Assembly: GCA_964585385.1 (NCBI GenBank)
Contig: CAZPDP010000001.1
Location: forward strand, 186,001-250,000
Direction: 5' to 3'
Length of the DNA stretch: 64,000 bases
From: JAGXLC01 sp964585385
GTDB lineage: Bacteria; Bacteroidota; Bacteroidia; Bacteroidales; UBA12077
In this document: piece by piece, positions 53,716 to 62,900 of the stretch
How the letters are laid out: each line of letters begins with the position of its first letter
Numbering within the stretch: position 1 is the stretch's first letter
The notes under the pieces: model-generated
The model's input: only the letters and a program-made list of their open reading frames with translations
Told to the model about the DNA's origin: nothing
Database searches by the model: none
Made by a program: the position numbers and the translations under genes

Positions 53716-53746
53716 CAAAGATAATATCTCGTGATAGGAATAACAA
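53716..53746 (-). promoter_or_regulatory. Promoter of TPR-CHAT operon (TTG-N20-TATCTTTG)
   Basis: On the minus strand, TTG at 53746-53744 and the exact -7 octamer TATCTTTG at 53723-53716 are separated by 20 bases, the best spacing seen in this window. Transcription would start near 53709, about 78 bases before the ATG at 53631. Confidence 0.55.
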
Positions 53747-53936
53747 TACCTGAAAACTGGTATTTTTTAATGACCAGGTGCCTTTTATGTTTGTATTCTA
53801 TTGAATTTTAATGAGTTGTTTCTTTGTTTAAAATGTTTTTAAATTCCTTAATCACATCAATAACCGTCAACATTTAATTGCTCCAAGGTATATTAATAAG
53901 GAAATTTAATCATTTATTGACCTTACGTTTATTTAA

Positions 53937-53970
53937 AAGCTCCGGTGTCAGTAAAAAAACACCGGAGCTT
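53937..53970 (-). terminator. Strong hairpin terminator of the giant secreted-protein gene
   Basis: AAGCTCCGGTGT (53937-53948) and ACACCGGAGCTT (53959-53970) form a perfect 12-bp stem with a 10-base loop. On the minus strand it is followed by TTTTAAAT. It lies 24 bases after the stop codon of the giant gene and separates it from the TPR-CHAT operon. Confidence 0.75.
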
Positions 53971-53994
53971 AAGCTAATCCAAAAAATGAGCCGG

Positions 53995-56900
53995 TTACTC
54001 AATGATCAATCGTTTCGTACTGACTTTCTTGTCAGATATTAGCCTTATGAGATAAACGCCTCTGCTGAATTCGGAAAGGTCAATTTCTTCGATGAATTGT
54101 TTTTTCTTGTTTTTCAGTTTTTTGTTAAATATCATACTTCCATCTATTGAGATAATGCTTAATACAGATTCTTTACCGCTCATATTCGAGAATTCTATAG
54201 TAAGTTTATCTCTTGCCGGATTAGGATAGATAAGTACCCGGGCTTTATCCTTACCTGCAAAGATTCCGGTGGATTCCTGGATGGTAATAGAAATGGTATC
54301 GCTTGCCTGACAGGTGTTATCATCTGTTACCTGAACCCAGAACTTATGAGTTCCGACACCATAATCTGAAGCCAACACCACAAATGTTGAACTGGTTGAA
54401 TTATCCTGCCATAGGTAGCTTGAGAAGTCACCCGGATCCAGGGTAACCGATTCGTCTTCTTTAAGGGTTTTATCCCCTCCCAGGTCAACATCAGGTAGCT
54501 CATGAACAGTGACATTCACAGTATCTGCACCCTTATCGCCATCGCTGTTGGTTACGGTTACAGAATAGCTGCCGGATTGTGTGACTTCCAGGCTGTTTGT
54601 ACCTGTGGTTCCATCCGACCATGTATAGGATTCCATTCCTTCAGGAAGGGTGAGGGTATAAGAATCTCCTTTACACATTTCTATATCCGTACCCAATTCA
54701 ATGGCTATATCTCCGCCAATGTAGGTTTTCTCACCTGAAGCTGTAATACCTTCTTTGGATGTGATACTGAAGGCTACATCGCCGTCTTCAAAACCGTCAT
54801 CGACAGTAAAGGCAATCTCGGTTATCAGACCTTCACCGCTAATGTTCTTGTGGTCGTTCTTCGCAAGTGCAAAATAGATGGTTTTTTTGTTCTCATCCAC
54901 TTTAAAGAATTCAATCAAACTATTATCTGCTGCAGATGAGAACCATCCAGTGCCGAAATTCACCTCTATGGAGTTGTAGTCAATTTTGCTGTCATCGCCG
55001 AATATGGTTATTTCATAACCCAGACCATAGATTGAAGGATCGGTATTTTTCACCGGAGGACCAAGCTGCACTTTACCTTTTCTTCTTGTTCTTGCTTTAG
55101 CATCCTCCAGGGTAAAAGCAAGCTGCCAGTCGTCTCCTTTGTTTCCGGGCTGAGCGTAATGACTATATGCAAAGTTTTGACTTACGGCCAGCGTATCTTC
55201 AAAGTTGATAACGCCATCACCGTTACAATCCCCATGCTTGTTGTTGGTACCGTCAAGCTGGAAAGTTGACCAGTCCTGAGCGAAATGTCCAATCCACCTG
55301 TTGCTGACACTGTCTCTGGCCGGTCCGGCCATGCCAAAGTTCAGTCCAATAGTCATAATATCATAGTGGTTAGCCTCCAGATCATTATTCGCATCGCCGG
55401 GCCATACACAGGAGAATACACAAGGATTCTGTATGGCGTTTCCTATTCGGACCTTCCTGTAATAGGACTCCGCCACTCCTTTATTGTCATTATATGCAGT
55501 AAGCGTTACAGCATAAATTCCAGTATCTGCGTAGGTGTGTGATGGATTTTCCTGTTCGGAGGTCACCCCGTCACCAAATTCCCATGTATACCCGTCAATG
55601 TCGCCACGGGATTCGTTATTGAAATGAGCTGTGGCTGTTTCGTTATCAGCAAAATAGGTGAAGTATGGTTTAAGGTCTTTACTGATATTACCTACGGCAA
55701 TATATTTACAACGTGTTTTCTCTTCCCCGGAGTTATTACCTATAGTCAGGCAGACTTTATAATACCCGGGTTCGCTATAAGTGTATGTTGGATGCTGATC
55801 AGTTCCAAACGGAGTAATGTCGCCAAAGTCCCAGAACCAATATGTTGGTTTTCCATAGGATTCATCTTTGAATTCTACCTTCAGACTGTTTTCCTTAACA
55901 TATTGCGAGAACTTAGCGCTGAGTATGGTTGACTTGTTGCTACCTTCCACAAATACTTCTTTGTAGCGGCTGTCATAGCATCCATTAGTGCTGTCCATCA
56001 CGGTGAGGTAAACATCGTAGTAACCAGCCTCTTCATAGATGTGAACAGGATTTTCTTCGTTGCTGTTGTAGCCGTCACCGAAGTCCCAGAAAATGTCTGT
56101 ATAGTCACCCAGGGCTTTGGGAGTGAAGCTCACTGTATCAGCCCTGTTATATGCATTGAACCTTGCATTGCAGATAGCTGCTGTATCTGTTGAAGATGTA
56201 TCTAACACCGCAATAATCCTATTAGTTACATCGATACAACCAGCAGAAGAATCATATACTGTTAGGCTAACATCATAATAGCCCGGCTTGTCATAAGTGT
56301 GTGATGTTTCGGCAATGTATGAGTAAGAGCCATCATCAAAATCCCATTGATACTCATCAATCTCTCCTAAAGAATTATTTGTAAAACGAATTTTTCTTTG
56401 ATCAGCATAATAGCTAAATTCAGCATTACACATAGGAGTAGTGGTATCCACCACCTGTATGATCTTGCATTTCTCATCCATGCAGTTGGTATTCTCATCG
56501 TACACCGAGAGGCATACTTCATAGAAATCCGGTTCTTCGAATGTGTGAGTTGGATTTGCAGTGTATGCATAATTACCGTCCCCAAAACTCCAGCTATAAT
56601 TGGTTATGTCTCCCAACGATTTATCGGTGAGGGAGATCTTCCTGTTTTCTGCATAATAGCTGAATTCTGCGCTGCAATTGTTAAATGCTTCATCTGTAAT
56701 CTGGATTGTTCGGCAGAAATCATCCATACAATCGTTTACACTGTCATAAACAGTCAGGCAGATTTCATAGAAACCAGGACTGCTGTAGGTATGTTTCGGA
56801 TTCGCTATATATGCGTAATTGCCATCACCAAAGCTCCAGAAGTAATTGGTTATATTGCCTTCCGATTTGTTAGTGAGAACCACTTTGGCGCTGTCAATAT

Positions 56901-59900
56901 ATTTGCTGAAATTGGAGCTGCACATGACAGTTGTTGTGTCTATCGTTTGAGCCACTACGGATTTATCATCGATACAACCGCTTACCGAGTCAAAGACAGT
57001 CAGAGTAACTTCGTAAAAATTGGCTTTTTTGTACTTATGAACCGGGTTTTTCTCGTAAGCATAGTTGCCATCTCCGAAATTCCACATAAAGTTAGTAATC
57101 TCACCTGTTGATTTGTTGGAGAAGCTTACTGTGAGGTTTTCTGTATACTTTTTGAAATCAGCATTGCACATAATAGTTGTGGTGTCGATAATCTGGATTA
57201 CCCTGCAATATTCATCCATACATCCACTAACTGAATCGTAGACAGTGAGGCACACCTCATAAAAGTCGGATTTGGCATATTCATGATCCGGGTTGGCATT
57301 ATTTGAGTAGTTGCCGTCACCGAAATCCCACATGTAGCTAGTTATGTCTCCCTTTGCCTTTTCGGAGAAGGATACTTTCTTACCGCTTACATATTTTGAA
57401 AAGTCGGCATTACAAGTAGCTACATCTTCTACAATTACTTCTATCACTTTGCAGTATTCATCCATACAACCACTTACTGAGTCGTATACTGTAAGGCAAA
57501 CGCTGTAGAACCCAGAGCTTTCATACACATGCTCAGGATTCTCTGCAGTAGAGTAGTTGCCATCACCAAAGGACCACAAGTAGCTGGTTATATCACCCTG
57601 TGAATTATTGGTGAAAATGGCTGTATCCGATCGAATCATTTTCTTGAACTCAGCATAACAGGTGACTGTATCTTCTACAACTATTTGGATAACCTTACAG
57701 TATTCATCCATGCAACCGCTTGTTGAATCATAAACCGTGAGGCAAACATTATAAAATCCTGTTTGTGCATAAGTATGCTTAGGATTTTCATCTCCGGAAT
57801 AGCTGCCGTCGCCAAATTCCCACATAGTATTCGTAAGATCACCCTGCGAAGTATTAGTGAAATTCACGGTGTTTTCATCAATCATATTGCTGAAGGAAGC
57901 TTTACAAATAGCAGTCTCTTCAATGACTATCTGAACGGTTTTGCAATATTCATCCATACAGCCGCTTGCTTCGTCGTAAACTGTCAGGCAAACCTCATAA
58001 TACCCGGTTTCTTCATAGGTATGGACCGGATTGGCTGAATCTGCATAGGTTCCATCTCCGAACTCCCAGAGATAGTGCGTTAAATTGCCTTCCGATTTAT
58101 CGGTAAAGTTCACTTTTCCGTTTGTGGTAAAGAAGCTGAAGCTGGCGTTACAGTTCATTCCCAGACTGTCTTCAATCTCTATTGTCTCGCAATATTCATC
58201 CATACAGCCGCTTGTTGAATCGTAGACTGTGAAACAAACATCATAGAATCCACCTTCATCAAAATAATGAGTTGGGTTTTCATCATTTGAAGATGCTCCA
58301 TCCCCAAATTCCCACATGTAGTTTGTAACAGAACCTTCCGCAAGACTGGTGAATTCAACTGTGTCTCCATAAATCATGTAAGAGAAATTCGAATGACAAA
58401 CTACCGAATCATCGAGAACTATTTGTATACTCTCGCAATGATCATCCATAGAGCCTGTAACCGAGTCGTATGCTGTCAGGCAAACATCATAATAGTTTGA
58501 TTCCTGGTAAATATGGTACGGATTTTCTAAATGAGAAGAAGTTCCGTCTCCAAAGTCCCAGTTGAAATCTGTAGGATTTCCTGTGGTCAGGTTCTGGAAT
58601 ACAACACTATCTTCAAACACTGTGTAGGAGTAATCCGCTATAACCTCTTCAGCCTGAATGGTAATGGTTTCGCAATATTCATCCGAACAACCACCTGCCT
58701 GGTCTGTTATCTGCAGGCATACCTGGTAATCGCCCGGTTCTGTGTAGGTGTAGACAGGATTAGCCGAATCCGCAGTTGCCCCGTCACCAAATTCCCACTG
58801 ATAGTCCGTAATATTTCCCTGGGAACTATCGATAAAGTGGACAGTTCGGTTATCAATCATGAAATTGAAGTAAGCCACGCAAACTGCTGGTGGTGCAGAG
58901 ATGGTGATTGAGTCACAGTATTCACTTATACAGCCGTTTGTAGTATCCTCTGTTGTCAGACATACATAGTAGGAACCTGCAGAGTCGTAAACATGAACCG
59001 GGTTTACTTCATACGAAACATTTCCATCACCAAAGTCCCATTCATAGTTGGTTATTGAACCATCGGAGAGATTCTCAAATTCAACTGTATCCCCCATAGA
59101 AGTATAAGCAAATTGTGCATCGCAGTAAGGGGGTGGAGCAGTTGTGCTCTGAACCGTTGTACAGTAAGTATCTGTGCAACCATTTATCGTGTCATGTATG
59201 GTCAGGCATACTTCAAATGTACTGTCCTGGTTGTAAATATGAACTGGATTCTGCTCACTGGAGAAGGTTCCGTCACCAAAGCTCCATTCGTAAACATCTG
59301 CATTTGTTGAGCTATCAGCAAATGAAACCGTATCGTGCGCAACTACAAAGTTGAAATAGGCCATACATTCAGGAGCCGGTCCAACGATTTCAACAGAATC
59401 GCAGAACATATCGGTACAACCACTAACTGAATCTGTAATGGTCAGGCATACGTTATAAAAGCCAGATGAGTCAAACACATGTACAGGGTTCTCTTCTGAA
59501 GAGAAGTTGCCGTCGCCAAATTCCCAGTCGTAATTGGTTATGGAACCGCCTGAGAGGTTGGTAAATGTAACCGTGTCATTGTTTGCTGTATAAGAGAATT
59601 CAGCTGTGCAGGTAACCGGTAAAACAACTTCCACTGAGTCGCAGAACATATCGGTACAACCACTAACTGAATCTGTAATGGTCAGGCATACGTTATAAAA
59701 GCCAGATGAGTCAAACACATGTACAGGGTTCTCTTCTGAAGAGAAGTTGCCGTCGCCAAATTCCCAGTCGTAATTGGTCATTGAACCGCCTGAGAGGTTG
59801 GTAAATGTAACCGTGTCGTTGTTTGCTGTATAAGAGAATTCAGCCGTGCAGGTCACAGTATCCGGTACAGTAACTTGTATGCTATCGCAATATGTATCAG

Positions 59901-62900
59901 TGAATCCATCGACTGTATCTTCCACCGTTAGACAAACCTCATAATCACCTGTTGCCTCGTAAATATGGGTTGGATTTTCTATAAATGCTGTATTACCATC
60001 ACCAAAGTCCCAATTATAATCGGTAACAAATCCCTGGGTTGTGTTCTGGAACTCAACAGAATCTTCGTATACAAAAGATTCGAAGCCGGCGGTAAGAGGA
60101 GCTTTTTCATATCTTGCCACACCTCCCCGGTATGAGCCTATCCAGATATTGCCTGTTTCATCGGCTAAGATGGAGTAAAAGTAATTTTGGTCAACGAGAC
60201 CATCGCTTGCTGTAATGGTAGAAAACTGACTGCCATCATACTGAATCATGTAATTATAGCTCGAAAACCAAACATTGCCATAATTATCCTCATCAATATC
60301 CTGGATATTGATGGTTGTTACGCCGGAGAGGGAGTCAGTTTTTTCCCAGGTGGTTCCGTTATACTTGTATATGCTTTGCCTTCCAAACCAAACATTACCC
60401 TGGCTGTCTTTAAAAATTTCTGATACAGAAGTTCCATACTGTCCATTTATTGCAAATTCGGCCCAGTTGACGCCGTCATATTCAACAATACCCTGATCGG
60501 TTCCAACAAGAAGATTGCCATTGAGATTTTGTGAAATTGTGAGTACTTTCGTCCCAATTCCCATTTCTTCGTGTGAATAAACTGTAAAACTCGTACCATC
60601 GTACTTTAACACTCCATTTCCCCCATAAGAACCAAACCAGAGGTTACCTAAATCATCTTCGAATGCACATTCTTCATATACAGCCGGAATATCAATAATT
60701 GTAAAATCAGTTCCGTCGAATTTAGTTAATTTTGGAACGTTGCAGGCGGGGAACCACAGAATGCCCTGTGAATCTTCCAACGAAGCCCAGCTATAATTAT
60801 CCGCCAGCCCTGTGGAATCTGTGTATACTGTCCAGTTATTATCTTTTAAGCGGGATATTCCATGGAAACCTGTAAACCAAATGCTACTGTCTTTCCCCTC
60901 GACCATCGAAAATATATTGTTTTCGTTAATATTGCTATTACAGGTGTTGTAATAGGTCCATTTGGGTTCAGGTGTGTAATCTCCAAAAAATGGATGATTT
61001 CTAATAGCATAATTATCCTCATTAAATCCATCAGTAGTTGAATTAACAAAAACTTCCAGTTTAGATGTACTGAAATATTCCGTTGAATAAAGATTGGCTG
61101 TATTAGAAAGGGTATAATTTACTGTATCCCCAGGCTGAATAGTCTGTGTATAAGTCTCTGTTCCTAATGTATCGTCATTAACTACCAAAGTCAAATCGAA
61201 GTTGGAAACCGGGTTAATGGCATTATTTGTCAATTCTACTGGTATGGATTCTGTTGCACCAAGATTACATTGGTTTTCATAGTTGATGGATAATATACCC
61301 GGGTTATAATCCGGAATACCATCATATACTTCGAAATCGTCAAAGGCAAAACCCTCATTGCAGCAATCACTATTGTTTACGAAGTAAACCCTGAACATTA
61401 CGGCAGGTTCGCCGGCAAGAAAATCAATATGATGCGAAGAATTTACCCAGGCAGAATCATATCCGGCCCAGGCATGGTAAGGATAACCTATATTAGAGAA
61501 ATCATCATCGTTATACCAGTTGGTATCCTCCTGGAACTGACCGATTGTTGTCCAGTATTGTCCTGAATCCAGAGAATATTGAGCCACTGTACCTCCCATG
61601 TCAAAGTTTACAGCGCTCTTTTTGTTTAATCCGATGAAAGGAAGTTTAACATTTGTCAGGTCGAATATTGGACTCATTACGTAAGAAAGCTCCCATGGAT
61701 CAGGTTCTCCACTTAGATTAGTAACCCAGCAATTGCTGCCAGAAGCAGCCTGACTGATAGATAGTCCAAGTGTATCAACTGGTGTCCCCATTTGCCATGA
61801 GTTTCCATTGCCTTTCTCACGTGATGTCCAGTAGCCTTGTCCTGATTCAAAATCCTCAACGTACGGATAGGAAGAAATGGTTGGGAGAGAGGTGAAATCA
61901 AATGAAATCGTGTCGTTGGTTGGATCATTATCGTCTGGTACACTTACCCATGTTTTCAGGTTGTAATATCCGGGTGTATTCACATCAACTGTTTGTGTGA
62001 AGGTATATTGATAGGTGTCTCCCGGATAAATGGAATCTGCAATGGTTTCTGTGATGATGGAGCCTCCGTTGAGCTGATAAGCTATGTCAAATCCTGCGGC
62101 AGGATTCAATCCTTTATTCTGGAGCTCAACAATAACTTCCTCATTGCTTGAAAGTCCTGTTGTTTTCGGATTTATAACCCGGTTTAAAGTCATGTTGTGG
62201 TTGATGATATCGCTGCTTACAACTCCATCTCCGTATGCTCCAATCCATACCTTACCATCGCTGGCAGCTTTGGTCGAATAGATTCCAGGACCAGGGAGAT
62301 AACCATCTTCATACGTGAATGTTTTCCAGTTACCATCAGGAGACCTGACAAATACTGCAGAATTTCCTCCAAACCAGACATTCCCAGCAGCATCTTCTGT
62401 AATATCGTTTATAGCGCTTACATCAACCCCATTGATATCTCCATGGGCTTGCCAAGAGCCACCGTCAAAGCCGTAAATTGTATAGTTGTCAGCATACCAT
62501 ACAATTCCATGGCTATCTGTAAATATTTCGCTGATGTACATTTCATAGTTGCCTTCTACATCTATTTCTTCATAAACGCTGCCATCGAAGCTAACCACTC
62601 CAGCATCTGTAGCAAACAGCATGGAGCTGTCTATATTCTGATTGATGGAAAGCACCTTGCTGCCAATACCAAGTTGATCATGCCCAATGACAGTGAATGT
62701 TGAACCATCGTATTTTAGTACACCATTACCATCGTAAGAACCAAACCATAAATTGCCTGCATGATCCTTGTAAGCGCACTCTTCGAATACCGCGGGTATA
62801 TCGATATTGCTGAAACCGGAACCATCAAAAACCGTAATTTTGGGTTCATTGGCTGCCGGGAACCAAAGATCCCCATTTTCTGCCTTTGTTCCAGCCCAGC

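Larger units (their letters stand above)
53632..53994. other. Intergenic region between giant-protein and TPR-CHAT genes
   Basis: A 363-base AT-rich gap. It contains the terminator of the giant gene (53937-53970) and the promoter of the TPR-CHAT operon (53716-53746). No open frame or further structure is apparent. Confidence 0.7.

Noticed and set aside
56398..57111. Long plus-strand open frame (237 codons) inside the giant gene
   Set aside because: It is the antisense reading of PKD repeats; its protein mirrors their periodicity, and the minus-strand frame is clearly coding. The same holds for 62197-62703 and 62761-63294.
55440..60105. CRISPR-like array
   Set aside because: The periodic units are about 245 bases, coding and in frame; there are no short direct repeats with spacers and no cas genes.
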